64,000 nucleotides of DNA from Phycisphaerae bacterium (GCA_016873295.1 VGXM01000001.1:153716-217715); one strand, 5' to 3'. Counted from the first letter of the stretch, positions 44,761 to 53,984 are shown. A program made the numbers and translations. Notes: a model not told the origin generated them from the letters alone.

Positions 44761-45195
44761 TCAGTACCGCAGCGAGATCCCCGCGAAGACGCCGATGTCG
44801 TCGTCGGCCCGCGTCAGCCCGAGGCGCACGCCCGCGTCGAGCTGCACGTCCCCCGAGATCGCGTAGGTGAGCCCCGTGTCGAGGGAGCCGCGGTAATCCC
44901 CGTCGGCGTTGAGGCTCACGAACCCGGCGTACTCCAGGAAGCCCCCCAGGTCGCCGAACAGCCCGCGCGAGACCGTGACGGTGTGCCCCAGGTCCCACAC
45001 GTGGCGGTCGTCGGCGCTCGCGCGGACCACGCCCAGGTCGAGCATGGCCCCCAGGGTCCACTCGTCGCCGAGGGCCATGGAGAAGGGGAGGATGAGCCCG
45101 CCCTCGGCCTCGTCATTCCCGAGGGCGTCGTCGGCGGTGGGGATCTTGAGGTAGGGCATGAGCCCGAAGGCGGTCCGCCCGCCATCGTTCCCCCA
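44761..45195 (-). pseudogene. 5'-truncated outer-membrane beta-barrel (MetA-like) gene
   Basis: Only the second half of the barrel is here. From about 45195, minus-strand codons read WGNDGGRTAFGLMPYLKIPT, then ALGNDEAEGGLILPFSMALG, FLEYAGFVSLNADGDYRGSL and TGLTYAISGDVQLDAGVRLG, ending VFAGISLRY, the C-terminal aromatic that signals barrel insertion. This is the closing pattern of the MetA_phenoldeg 'transporter' family (about 270-300 residues), alternating strands included. Upstream codons carry no signal peptide and hit a stop at about 45286. A 132-residue product from ATG 45159 could still be made, but would be half a barrel. Confidence 0.7.
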
Positions 45196-45285
45196 CGGCT
45201 GTCGGGGCCCTGTCCGACAGTCGTGCCTTCGGGCCCCCGCGGCACGCCCGTCGCGGCGCGATCTTCGTCGAGCTCGGGGCCCCGA

Positions 45286-46068
45286 TCAGCCGCCGCGGTC
45301 ATCGCCCCGCGAGAGCTCGATCAGCATCACGTGCTTGAGCAGGCTCGCGGCGGCCGACGAGCCCGCCGCCATCCACCCCGGGGCCCCGTCGCGCCACGCC
45401 CCGCGCACCACGGCCTGCTTGAGGAACTCCGAGAGGGGCGAGAAGATCAGGCGCGACACCCGCCCGCGCTTCCCCTGGGCGTGCAGGGCCCGGGCCGAGT
45501 CGCGGGCGTGGCGCACCTGCCGCTCCAGGAACTGCGCGAACGTCTCGAAGGCGTCGTGCCGCAGCGTCCCCGCGAGGCGCTCCACCCGCCCGGCGACGCC
45601 CAGGTACGGGTGCGGGTCGACGCCCGTCCACTTCGACGCGCCCGTGCGCACGTCCGCGCCCCGCACCAGCCGCAGGCGCCACTCGGGCTGCCAGGCGTGC
45701 TCCAGGAAGCGCCCCCGGTAGAAGATCTTGCGGTTCACCTCGAACCCGGCGACCCCCGCGGGGTCCTCCTCCAGCACCCGCCGGATCGACGCCGCCAGGT
45801 CGGGCTCGACGGGCTCGTCGGCGTCGAGGCACAGGACCCAGTCGGCGTCGGCGCACGCCTCGAGCGCCCGCTGCTTGGTCGCCAGGTACCCCTCCCAGGG
45901 CACGCGCTCGACCCCGGCCCGCGCCGACGCGAGGAGTTCCAGCGTGCCGTCGCTGGAGCCCGAGTCGAGTGCCACCACGGACCCCATCCCGCGCACGCTG
46001 TCCAGCACGGCGGGGAGGGTCTTGACGGCGTCCTTGCACACGATCGACACGGCCAGCGAGGCGGTCAT
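45286..46068 (-). CDS. Family 2 glycosyltransferase (LPS core WaaE/KdtX-like)
   Basis: A GT-A fold transferase of 260 residues from ATG 46068. Landmarks: LAVSIVCKDAVKTLPAVLDS, VVALDSGSSDGTLELLASAR, then WVLCLDADEPVEPDLAASIR with the D-x-D metal motif, and FEVNRKIFYRGRFLEHAWQP through EWRLRLVRGADV, the block that marks the WaaE/KdtX type that adds glucose to LPS core heptose. A basic C-terminal part (GKRGRVSRLIFSPLSEFLKQ) may dock on the membrane. Donor and acceptor are not decidable. It is divergent from the secreted-protein gene at 46209. Confidence 0.88.
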   Translation of the reverse strand: MTASLAVSIVCKDAVKTLPAVLDSVRGMGSVVALDSGSSDGTLELLASARAGVERVPWEGYLATKQRALEACADADWVLCLDADEPVEPDLAASIRRVLEEDPAGVAGFEVNRKIFYRGRFLEHAWQPEWRLRLVRGADVRTGASKWTGVDPHPYLGVAGRVERLAGTLRHDAFETFAQFLERQVRHARDSARALHAQGKRGRVSRLIFSPLSEFLKQAVVRGAWRDGAPGWMAAGSSAAASLLKHVMLIELSRGDDRGG

Positions 46069-46208
46069 GCCCCCATCGTCCGCGCCGAGGGACCCCGCTG
46101 TCAAACCCGTCCCCCGCGGTACGGCGTCCGGCCGGGCGGTCTTGGACCCGGCGCGATGATACCCTCACGCGGAATCGGGCCGATGCTGAGCGGCCCCGGA
46201 GCCCCGAC

Positions 46209-47990
46209 ATGAACCGGTCCAACGCGGCGCGGCTGGCATCCCTGGGGTTGATCCTCGCGTGCGGCGCGGCCGCCGCGGCTCCCCCCAGGTACGACGTGGT
46301 TTCCATCGGCGAGGCGTCGTTTGTCGCCAGCGGCGCGACGTCGCTGGCGTTCAACGGGTGGACGGCCGGGTGGGCCCTCACCGCGATCGGGCCGGCGATC
46401 TGGCGGCGCTCCCCCGAGGGGCAGGTGCAGGTGCTGGTCTCGGGCGTCGACGCCGACCTGACCAGCGTCCAGGGCGACGCCGGGCTCAACATCTTCGTGA
46501 ACAGCTCGGGCGCGGTGGCGGCCTCGTGGCGGATCGGCGCGGGGCGGGTGGGCGCGATCTTCCCGGCCTCGGGGAGCGCCATCGCGATCACCGGCCTGGT
46601 CGACGTCGACGTCGCCGGGCTCAACGACACCGGGCACGTCGCGGCCTCCGGCGACCTGACCGCGATCAACCGCGTGGGCGTCGCGGGCCCCCCGGCCCAG
46701 TTGCTGACGATCCCCGCGTTCGGGCCCAACGGCGGGTCGCGCGGCGTGCAGGTGACCGGCATCAACGCCGCGGGCGTGGTGGTGGGGGGCGCGACGGACC
46801 CGGCGATCCCGCTCCGCCCCTTCCGCGCCGGCAGCGCCGGATTGACGCCCCTCCCGATCCCCTCGGGCGGCCTCGCCGCCATCGCCGAGGGCATCAGCGA
46901 CGATGGGCGCGTGGTCGGTCGCGTCCTGGCGCCGACCAACCACGCGGTGCGCGACTGGCGGGCGGTGGTGTGGACCAACAACGTGCCGGCGGTGGTGGCG
47001 AGCCTCGCGTGGACGCCCCCCGCCGGGTACTACACGCTCCCCGTCGTCAAGCCCTACCGGATCAACAGCCAGGGGCGAGCCGTGGGCACGGTGCGGTACG
47101 TCAAGCCGATCGCGGGCGACCCGAGCGGCGCTCCCGACTACGCCGACGTGTCGCAGGCCCGCGGGTTCATCATCGACGCGGGTCGGATGTACGACCTGAA
47201 CGGGCTGCTTGCGCCCGCGTCCGGCGCCTGGCGGATCGTGTCGGCAACGGACATCGCCAATGACGGTCGCATCGTCGCCTCGGCGCGCCAGAACGGCGTG
47301 GGCCCCGAGCGGGCCGTGCTGCTCACGCCCGCCGTCACCCCGCCCCCGCCCGGGCAGCCCCCGCGCCCGACCACGCCGCCGCCGACCCCCGCGGCCCCGA
47401 CGCTCCACCACACCACCGACCTGGGCCTTTCGTCCACGGACGGGGTCACGTCGTCGCGCCGCCTGCGACTGGTGGGGACGGCGGAGGCCAGGGCCCAGGT
47501 GCGCGTGTTCATCGACGGCGTGGAGACGCGCCACCGCGCCTTCGCGAACACCCGGGGCGAGTACCGTTTCGACGTCTTCAACCTGCCCGAGGGCGAGCAC
47601 CGCTTCGCCGTGTACGCGATCAACATCATCGGTCCCTCGCAGGCCAGCCCCGTGACGTCGGTCCGGGTGGACTACACCAGGCCGGTCACGCCGGTCCCGC
47701 CGACGATCGTCGCCGCGGAGCTGGCCCCCTCGCCGCTCCCCGGCCTGCCCGCGACGCGCGCGCAACAGCCCACCTTCGAGGGGCGGGCCACGCCGGGCCA
47801 CCAGGTGCAGTTGCGCCTGGGTTCGCGCCTCCTGGCGACGGCGATCGCGGCGGGCGACGGCGCCTACACCCTGCGCCCGTCCGTGCCCCTGCGGATCGGC
47901 TCGGTGCACTCGCTCCGCGTCTATGAACGCGACGTCGCGGGCAACCTGTCCCGCCAGCCCGCCCTGACCCGGTTCGTCATCGTGCGCTGA
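46209..47990 (+). CDS. Secreted protein with HAF-like repeats and C-terminal Ig-like domains
   Basis: A 593-residue exported protein. Signal peptide: SNAARLASLGLILACGAAAA then APPRYD. Residues about 30-380 hold several beta units of the type GINAAGVVVGGATDPAIPLR and AEGISDDGRVVGRVLAPTNH, which match the 'HAF' repeats (GIN..G.vvG, predicted beta-propeller). A proline-rich linker (PPPPGQPPRPTTPPPTPAAP) separates this from two Ig-like domains, the first with VRVFIDGVETRHRAFANTRG and EYRFDVFNLPEGEH, the second with GRATPGHQVQLRLGSRLLAT. These are bacterial Ig/adhesin-type folds. No Cys-bracketed tail. A surface or matrix role is likely. Convergent with the next gene, 4 bases apart. Confidence 0.85.
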   Translation: MNRSNAARLASLGLILACGAAAAAPPRYDVVSIGEASFVASGATSLAFNGWTAGWALTAIGPAIWRRSPEGQVQVLVSGVDADLTSVQGDAGLNIFVNSSGAVAASWRIGAGRVGAIFPASGSAIAITGLVDVDVAGLNDTGHVAASGDLTAINRVGVAGPPAQLLTIPAFGPNGGSRGVQVTGINAAGVVVGGATDPAIPLRPFRAGSAGLTPLPIPSGGLAAIAEGISDDGRVVGRVLAPTNHAVRDWRAVVWTNNVPAVVASLAWTPPAGYYTLPVVKPYRINSQGRAVGTVRYVKPIAGDPSGAPDYADVSQARGFIIDAGRMYDLNGLLAPASGAWRIVSATDIANDGRIVASARQNGVGPERAVLLTPAVTPPPPGQPPRPTTPPPTPAAPTLHHTTDLGLSSTDGVTSSRRLRLVGTAEARAQVRVFIDGVETRHRAFANTRGEYRFDVFNLPEGEHRFAVYAINIIGPSQASPVTSVRVDYTRPVTPVPPTIVAAELAPSPLPGLPATRAQQPTFEGRATPGHQVQLRLGSRLLATAIAAGDGAYTLRPSVPLRIGSVHSLRVYERDVAGNLSRQPALTRFVIVR

Positions 47991-47994
47991 CGGT

Positions 47995-50256
47995 TCAGCA
48001 GCCGGCGGTGTAGAGGTTCAGGAAGGCGAGGAAGTCGTTGAAATCGACGGACCCGTCGCCGTTGAGGTCGGCGCGGGGACGCTGCCCGTTGAAGTCGGTG
48101 AGGAACGCGAGCAGGTCGTTGAAGTCGACGACGCCGTCGGTGTTCCAGTCGGCCAGGCAGGGCGGGCAGGCCCGGCGGGCCAGGTTGGGCGAGAGGTGCC
48201 CGCCCGCGGAGGTGAACTCGCCGCCGACGAACAGCTCTCCATCGGCGCGGGCGGCGAGCGCGTACGCCGGTCGATCCAATCCCGTCCCGAGCCCGTTCCA
48301 GCGCACGCCGTCCCAGGCGGCGACGCGCGCCGCGCCGGCGCCGTCGGCGAGCGTGAACCACCCGCCCGCGGCCAGCCCGCCCGCGGGCAATGCCACCAGC
48401 GCGTAGACCGGGCGATCGAACCCGATGCCCAGCGCCGTCCACGCCGAGCCCTCCCAACGGGCCACGCGCCCCACTCCGACCCCGCCGGCGCTGGTGAAGG
48501 CCCCTCCCGCGACGAGCCCTCCCGTGGGAAGGGCGACCAGGGCCCCGACCCAGGCGTCCATCCCCGACCCCAGCGGCGACCACTCGGCGCCGTCCCACCT
48601 GGCGATCCGCCCCGTCGGCACGCCGCCCGCATTGACGAAGTCCCCGCCCGCGACCAGCGAGCCGTCGGCGAGCACCGCCAGCGCGTACACCGGCGCGTCC
48701 ATTCCCGCCCCCATCGCGGACCATGAGGCGCCGTCCCAGCGCGCGATCCTCCGGACGGGCGTCGCCCCGGCGAGCGTGAACTCGCCGCCGATGACCACGC
48801 CCCCGCCGGGGAGCGTCGCCGCGGCGAACACGCGCCCGTTCACGCCGGGCCCCATCGGCTGCCACGAGGCGCCCTTCCAGAGCGCCACGCGGTTGGCCCC
48901 GGCGTCGTCGGCGGCGGTGAAGTCCCCGCCGGCGATGATCTCGCCCGTCGGCGATTCCGCCAGCGCGAGCACCGTGCCGTTCATCCCCCTGCCCGGGGCG
49001 GCCCACGCCGAGCCGGTCCAGCGGGCGATTCGCCCGGCGTTGACGCCCCCGGCGCTCGTGAAGGCGCCGCCCGCGAGCACGTCCCCGTCGCGGAGCGTCA
49101 GGAGCGCCAGGACCCGCTCGTTGAAACCCCTGCCCAGGGCCGACCACGAGCCCCCGCCCCACCGCGCGACGTGGTTGACCCCCACGCCGCCGGCGCCGAG
49201 GAAGTTCCCCCCGGCGACCAGACCGCCGCCGGCGATCGGCGTCAGCGCGCGCACGTCGCCCGTTGTTCCCTCGCCCAGCGCCGACCACGCCGTGCCGTCC
49301 CACCGGGCGATCGTGCTCGCGGGCACGCCCCCCGCGGTGGAGAACCAGCCCCCGGCGACCAGGTCGCCGTCGTCGAGCACGGCGAGGGTGCGCACGTCCG
49401 CGTTCATCCCGGCGCCCAGCGGGCTCCACGCCGACCCGTTCCAGCGGGCGATGCGCTCGGCCGACACCCCTCCCGCGAAGCCGAAATCGCCCGCCGCGAC
49501 CACGTCGCCGTTGGGCATCGAGGCGAGCGCGTGGGCCCAGCCTCCGACACCCAGGCCCAGGGGCTGCCACGAGCCCCCGTTCCACCGCGCGACGCCGCTG
49601 GCGTTGACGCCGCCCGCCCTCCAGAACCAGCCGCCGGCGACCACGCCGCCGTCGGGCTGGGCGCACAGCGCCAGCACGCCCCCTTCCACCCCACCGGCGA
49701 GGCCCGACCATTGCGTCCCGTCCCACAGGGCCACCGATTGCACGGTGGCGCCTCCCGCCGTGAGGAACCACCCGCCCGCGATCAGATCGCCGTCGCGCGT
49801 GGTCGCCAGGGCGTACACCACGCCGTCGGTCCCCGGGCCCAGCGCGTGCCACGCCGAGCCGTCCCAGCGCGCGATGGAGTTGACGGCCAGTCCCCCGGCG
49901 GTGAGGAACTCGCCGCCCGCGACCAGGTCGCCGCTGGGCAGCACCACCAGGGCGTAGACCGCGCCGCTCAGCCCGTCGCCCAGGGGCGACCATGCCTCGG
50001 TCTCGAAGTCGAAGGCGGCGATGCGGGCCGCGCCCACGCCGCCCACCGTGGTGAACTCCCCGCCCGCGACCAGGAGCGGGGGCCTGGGTCCGGCGCCGTC
50101 GGGATCCCACAGCGTGGTGGCGCGGACGGCGCCGTTGGTGCCGGGCGTGCCGACGCCGGGCCGCCACTCGGGCGCGCACTGGGCCGCGCTTGGCGACGCC
50201 GCCGCGGCGACCACCGCCGCCCACGCGACGAGCCGACGTGCCCCGGATCCCACCAT
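47995..50256 (-). CDS. Secreted propeller-like protein of tandem 47-residue repeats with Cys-bracketed tail
   Basis: A 753-residue exported protein from ATG 50256, signal peptide LVAWAAVVAAAASPSAAQ. From about residue 75 at least 12 successive units are exactly 47 residues (141 bases) each with no length change: for example PVYALAVLADGSLVAGGDFV, NAGGVPTGRIARWDGAEWSP then LGSGMDA. Each carries 'dGdLVAGG.F..AGG...rIArWdGs.W..LG.G', a four-stranded blade pattern. The arrangement recalls delta-60 or Rax2-like repeats. The last 54 residues, CLADWNTDGVVDFNDLLAFL to a terminal Cys, match the tails of the metalloprotease and subtilase. TATACT on the minus strand (about 50262-50267), six bases before the ATG and with no ribosome site, suggests a leaderless message. 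Confidence 0.87.
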   Translation of the reverse strand: MVGSGARRLVAWAAVVAAAASPSAAQCAPEWRPGVGTPGTNGAVRATTLWDPDGAGPRPPLLVAGGEFTTVGGVGAARIAAFDFETEAWSPLGDGLSGAVYALVVLPSGDLVAGGEFLTAGGLAVNSIARWDGSAWHALGPGTDGVVYALATTRDGDLIAGGWFLTAGGATVQSVALWDGTQWSGLAGGVEGGVLALCAQPDGGVVAGGWFWRAGGVNASGVARWNGGSWQPLGLGVGGWAHALASMPNGDVVAAGDFGFAGGVSAERIARWNGSAWSPLGAGMNADVRTLAVLDDGDLVAGGWFSTAGGVPASTIARWDGTAWSALGEGTTGDVRALTPIAGGGLVAGGNFLGAGGVGVNHVARWGGGSWSALGRGFNERVLALLTLRDGDVLAGGAFTSAGGVNAGRIARWTGSAWAAPGRGMNGTVLALAESPTGEIIAGGDFTAADDAGANRVALWKGASWQPMGPGVNGRVFAAATLPGGGVVIGGEFTLAGATPVRRIARWDGASWSAMGAGMDAPVYALAVLADGSLVAGGDFVNAGGVPTGRIARWDGAEWSPLGSGMDAWVGALVALPTGGLVAGGAFTSAGGVGVGRVARWEGSAWTALGIGFDRPVYALVALPAGGLAAGGWFTLADGAGAARVAAWDGVRWNGLGTGLDRPAYALAARADGELFVGGEFTSAGGHLSPNLARRACPPCLADWNTDGVVDFNDLLAFLTDFNGQRPRADLNGDGSVDFNDFLAFLNLYTAGC

Positions 50257-50489
50257 GCCGCCAGTATAATCGATCTTTTCATCCGCAATGCCCGATTTCG
50301 GCGGGGTCCCTCCGGTGCCGGGGCGGTCAGCCTCGGCCCGCCGATTCTCGGGCTTGGGCGTTTGTCCGGGGCGAGGGCTTCCCGGTCTCCCGGGGTGCGG
50401 AGCGGGGGCGAACCAGCCGACCATGAGAGTCGAAAGAGCGGTCGGGTCTGGGACGGTTGCCGCTAGACTTGCGGGGAGGCGGAGGATTC

Positions 50490-52097
50490 ATGAGAAGCCG
50501 GGCGGCGTGGGCGGCGATGGCTGTGGGGTGCTTCGCGGGCGTGGGCGGCGCGCAGCTCCTGCCGGGCGAGGTGCTGGTGGTGTATGACAGCCGGGTCGCC
50601 GACTCGCGCGCGGTCGCCGAGTACTACGCGGGCAGCCACGTGGTGCCGGGCGGGCAGGGCGGGCTGGCGGGCGTGCGCCGCGGGGTCAGGGTGTTCGACC
50701 TGGCGTCGAGCGGGGCCGCCCAGACCAACCCCGGGACCGTTTCCTACCAGGCCTTCATCGACCGCGTGCGCAACCCCCTGCGCGCGCACATGGACGCCAA
50801 CAACCTCGCGCAGACCGTCCGCTGCATCGTGCTGACCAAGGGCCTGCCCCACCGCGTGCAGGACACCAACAACCCCAACGTCGGCGACAGCCCCTCGGGC
50901 CAGGCCAACGAGTTCGGCGCGGGCGACGCCACCAGTTGCAGCGTCGACTCCGAGCTCTCGCTCCTGTGGCTGGACCTGGACCAGCGGGTGGTGCAGGGCT
51001 CGCGGCTGCACAACGGGTGCATCATCAACCCCTATTGGCGCGCGCCACGACCGATCGGGCTGTTCACCACGCGGAACATCCGCGGGCCCAAGAACTTCGT
51101 CGTGGCCTCGGGGCTGGGGCAGATCTGGCAGTCGGACCCGGCGGCGCCGGTCGAGAACCGCCTGACGCAGGGCGACATCTACCTGGTCTGCCGCCTGGAC
51201 GGGCGCACCGTCGCGGACGTGCGGGGCATGATCGACCGCGCCCAGAACCTCCGCGTCGACGTCGACAACGTCGCGTTCATCCTCGACGAGTCCAACAGCA
51301 ACGGCATCGCCGACGCCGTTCCCAACGGCGAGTTCGACAACACCGACCCCACCGTCACGCGCTTCGGCGACGACTTCGAGCAGACCCGCGACCGCCTGAC
51401 GGTGACGGACAAGCGCTTCAACCCCGCCAACGTCTTCTACAACAAGGACGCGGGGGGCGGCCAGTTCTTCGTCGGGCCGCGCCTGGCCTGGCAGGGCACG
51501 GTGCGGCTGGTGACCATGCCGGTCGTCCTGCTGGCGACGTACGGGTCAAACCACAGCGGGCTGCCTCTGACCACGGGGGGGGCCAGCGGGGGCGGCGTCT
51601 ACGCCGACAGCTTCAACTACGCCCCCGGCGCCATCTTCAACACCATCGAGAGCTACAACGGGCGCGACTTGGGCGGTCAGGGGGGGTGGACGGGCGGGGG
51701 CGGGGTGCCGCAGGAGCAGGCCGCCGACTTCATCGCCGCGGGGGGCACCTTCGCGATCGGCATGGTCTGGGAGCCGTTCACGCTCTCGCTGCCGGACAAC
51801 CTCATCCTCGTGCGCAACTTCCTGCTGGGCAACGTGACCTGGGGCGAGGCCGCCTACGCCTGCCTGCCCGTCCTCTCCTGGCAGCAGATCGTGCTCGGCG
51901 ACCCGCTGGCCCGGGTGGTGCGCTCCGGCGAGGACATCGACGGCGACGGCATCGTCGACGTCGAGGACGTCCACGCCTGGCACGCCAACCCGCGCGACAT
52001 CAACCGCGACGGCGTGGCCAACAGCGCCGACGTCGCCATCCTCTGGGACACCATCCGCTTCCACGAGCAGCTCCAGATGACCCGCGGTCGCGAGTAG
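50490..52097 (+). CDS. TIGR03790 family exported protein with EF-hand-like C-terminus
   Basis: Start ATG 50490, set by GGAGG at 50481-50485; the frame continues upstream without such a site. The 535-residue product has the signal peptide RSRAAWAAMAVGCFAGVGGA. The body, LLPGEVLVVYDSRVADSRAV then AEYYAGSHVVPGGQGG, VRCIVLTKGLPHRVQDTNN, FAIGMVWEPFTLSLPDNLIL and SWQQIVLGDPLARVV, matches the planctomycete/verrucomicrobial TIGR03790 family ('VLVV.N......s..va.yY...r..P'), whose function is unknown. A C-terminal stretch, EDIDGDGIVDVEDVHAWHA and DINRDGVANSADVAILWD, has two calcium-loop repeats like a dockerin, but without the cysteines. Convergent with the methyltransferase gene, 4 bases apart. Confidence 0.85.
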   Translation: MRSRAAWAAMAVGCFAGVGGAQLLPGEVLVVYDSRVADSRAVAEYYAGSHVVPGGQGGLAGVRRGVRVFDLASSGAAQTNPGTVSYQAFIDRVRNPLRAHMDANNLAQTVRCIVLTKGLPHRVQDTNNPNVGDSPSGQANEFGAGDATSCSVDSELSLLWLDLDQRVVQGSRLHNGCIINPYWRAPRPIGLFTTRNIRGPKNFVVASGLGQIWQSDPAAPVENRLTQGDIYLVCRLDGRTVADVRGMIDRAQNLRVDVDNVAFILDESNSNGIADAVPNGEFDNTDPTVTRFGDDFEQTRDRLTVTDKRFNPANVFYNKDAGGGQFFVGPRLAWQGTVRLVTMPVVLLATYGSNHSGLPLTTGGASGGGVYADSFNYAPGAIFNTIESYNGRDLGGQGGWTGGGGVPQEQAADFIAAGGTFAIGMVWEPFTLSLPDNLILVRNFLLGNVTWGEAAYACLPVLSWQQIVLGDPLARVVRSGEDIDGDGIVDVEDVHAWHANPRDINRDGVANSADVAILWDTIRFHEQLQMTRGRE

Positions 52098-52101
52098 GCG
52101 G

Positions 52102-53061
52102 CTACGCGCGGGGCTTGCGCGAGCCCCTGCGGCGGGGGCCGAAGATCGCGGTGGAGACAGCCCCGCGCGCGCCCAGCGGGCGGGTCGGGCCCGCGCGGAT
52201 GCGATCGAACGCGCGCTCGGCGTTCTCCGGGCTGAACTCGACGCCGATGAAGCGGCGCCCGAGCGCGTGGGCGACCACGCCCGTCGTTCCCGAGCCCAGG
52301 AACGGGTCGAGCACCAGCCCCCCCGCGTCGGAGCAGGCCAGCACGACCCGCTCGAGATAGACCTCGGGGAGCTGGTTGTCGTGGTCGCTGCGGCGTTCCT
52401 TGTTGTTGCCCTGGATGCGACCCCAGTACTGCCCGTACCACACGTCCATGGGCACGCGCATGCGGGGCGGCATGCCGTCCTTCTTGCTCTCGGTGCGCGG
52501 GTCGAAGTAGATCGCGGCCCGGTCCGACAGCTCCAGGACGGGCGCGGCGTTCCACGTGTGCCGCCCCCCCGCCTTGATGAAGTACAGCGCGTGCACCTTG
52601 CTGTTGATGAACCGGACCTTGGTGTTCTGCCCGAAGCGGTAGTGCCAGATGCACCAGTTGGCCATCGCCATCATCGCCGGCGGGCGGCGCTCGTGGAACC
52701 GCCCCTTGAGGTACGCCACGATCTCGGCGGCCCAGTCGTCCGGGATGTTCACCCACAGCGCCCCGCCCGGGCGCAGGGCCCGCACGCACAGGTCAAGCCA
52801 ATCGAAGGTGAAGTCGAGGTACTCGCGCTCGGGCAGGTCGTCGTGCCAGCGGTCGTAGGCCCGGTTCCAGTTGAAGGGCGGGTCGGCGAAGACCAGGTCC
52901 ACGCGCCCCTCGATCGACGGCATCCAGTCGCGGAGCTCGCCCCGGCAGTCGCCGATGCGGACCTCCGCGCGGGGGCGCTCGCCGCCCCCGAGGATGAGTG
53001 GGGGGTGCCGGGCGTGCGTCGGCGGGCACTTGTCAGGCCTGGGTCGTGTGGCGGTCTTCAT
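52102..53061 (-). CDS. Site-specific DNA methyltransferase, beta-class order
   Basis: A 319-residue adenine-N6 or cytosine-N4 methyltransferase. Catalytic motif IV is VDLVFADPPFNWNRAYDRWH (DPPF), near residue 62; the AdoMet motif I is LVLDPFLGSGTTGVVAHALG near residue 256, with GRRFIGVEFSPENAERA after it. Motif IV before motif I is the beta-class order (as in CcrM or M.RsrI). QLPEVYLERVVLACS marks the region before motif I. The C-terminal tail is basic (GPRRRGSRKPRA). No restriction nuclease is nearby, so an orphan (CcrM-like, cell-cycle or regulatory) or phage-derived enzyme is likely. Start ATG 53061. Confidence 0.9.
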   Translation of the reverse strand: MKTATRPRPDKCPPTHARHPPLILGGGERPRAEVRIGDCRGELRDWMPSIEGRVDLVFADPPFNWNRAYDRWHDDLPEREYLDFTFDWLDLCVRALRPGGALWVNIPDDWAAEIVAYLKGRFHERRPPAMMAMANWCIWHYRFGQNTKVRFINSKVHALYFIKAGGRHTWNAAPVLELSDRAAIYFDPRTESKKDGMPPRMRVPMDVWYGQYWGRIQGNNKERRSDHDNQLPEVYLERVVLACSDAGGLVLDPFLGSGTTGVVAHALGRRFIGVEFSPENAERAFDRIRAGPTRPLGARGAVSTAIFGPRRRGSRKPRA

Positions 53062-53105
53062 GGCGGCAGGTGGGCAGCATAGCGCAAGCGCCGCGCCCGC
53101 GCCTC

Positions 53106-53921
53106 TCACCCCAGCGGGTTGTCCCGGGGCCTGGGGTCGCCGTGGCGCTCGATGGCCTTGGAGACCTCGACCCACAGCCCGTGCCGGCGGGCCCGCTGCT
53201 CGGTCGCCGACGCGCCGGGCCGCTCCAGCCGAACCAGTTCGTGGATCACCCTCATGGCCAGCGATCGGCGTGGCGGCACGCCCACGCCCAGGGGCTCCAC
53301 GAACAAGGCGTGCAGCATGCGGTCGGCCTTCCGGCCGCGCCGGATCGCGACCGTGTCGATCAGGGCGAAGGTCGGCGGCGAGCCGCCCTTGCCCAGGCTG
53401 GTCACGATGATGTTCGAGGGCTTGTGGTCGCGGTTGAAGAGGCCCGCCCGGTCCAGCTTCGCGAGCAGCCACGCCATGGCCCGGGCCAGGTCGTGCTGGG
53501 CCCGCACGCCCGCGACGCCCCTGCCCGCGTGGATGTCGGCCAGGTGCTCCAGGAGCGAGCGCCCCTGGGCCGCGTCCATCACCAGCCACTCGCGAGTGCC
53601 GCCCTCGGTGTGTTCGACGGCCAGGACGAGGCACGCGGGCGACCGCGCCCCCGCCCTGGTCACCAGCGGCACGCCCCGCCACTGCCGCCACCCGCGCGAT
53701 GCCCGGCAGGCCCGCTTCATCCGCTCGACCGCCCCGCACGCCATCCGCACCTTGACCACCACCGTCCGCCCGAGCATGGTGGCCCTGGACACCTCGGACC
53801 CGACGCTGACCTTCAGGCTGACGGCGTGGTTGGGGTTGAACCCCTCCAGGGCGTGGCGCCACTCGCGGGGGCGACCGACGCAGGCGAGGACCGTGAAGGG
53901 GCTCCCGGCGGGCACGCGCAC
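53106..53921 (-). CDS. WaaP/Kdo-kinase-like protein kinase fold enzyme
   Basis: The 271-residue product starts at GTG 53921 (or the GTG two codons on); codons upstream belong to a transposase remnant in the same frame. Kinase-fold signatures in order: AVSLKVSVGSEVSRATMLGR and TVVVKVRMACGAVERMKRAC (glycine-loop/Lys strand), then REWLVMDAAQGRSLLEHLAD (hinge), LDRAGLFNRDHKPSNIIVTS with the catalytic N-R-D, and FALIDTVAIRR (the metal-binding D of the 'DFG'-like L-I-D). The set N-R-D...N and L-I-D fits the lipopolysaccharide core heptose kinase (WaaP/Kdo) group. The substrate is unknown. The gene lies beside an IS1380 remnant, which may have replaced its 5' flank. Confidence 0.75.
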   Translation of the reverse strand: MRVPAGSPFTVLACVGRPREWRHALEGFNPNHAVSLKVSVGSEVSRATMLGRTVVVKVRMACGAVERMKRACRASRGWRQWRGVPLVTRAGARSPACLVLAVEHTEGGTREWLVMDAAQGRSLLEHLADIHAGRGVAGVRAQHDLARAMAWLLAKLDRAGLFNRDHKPSNIIVTSLGKGGSPPTFALIDTVAIRRGRKADRMLHALFVEPLGVGVPPRRSLAMRVIHELVRLERPGASATEQRARRHGLWVEVSKAIERHGDPRPRDNPLG

Positions 53922-53984
53922 AGCGTAGCCGAAGGGGCGTCGAGGGGGGTGAGGCGGGGGAGTGTCGGGGCGTTGATGAGCGCG

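Noticed and set aside
52102..53061. Restriction-modification or BREX-type defence system
   Set aside because: Only the methyltransferase is present; neighbours are an exported protein and a kinase, with no nuclease, specificity subunit or ATPase.
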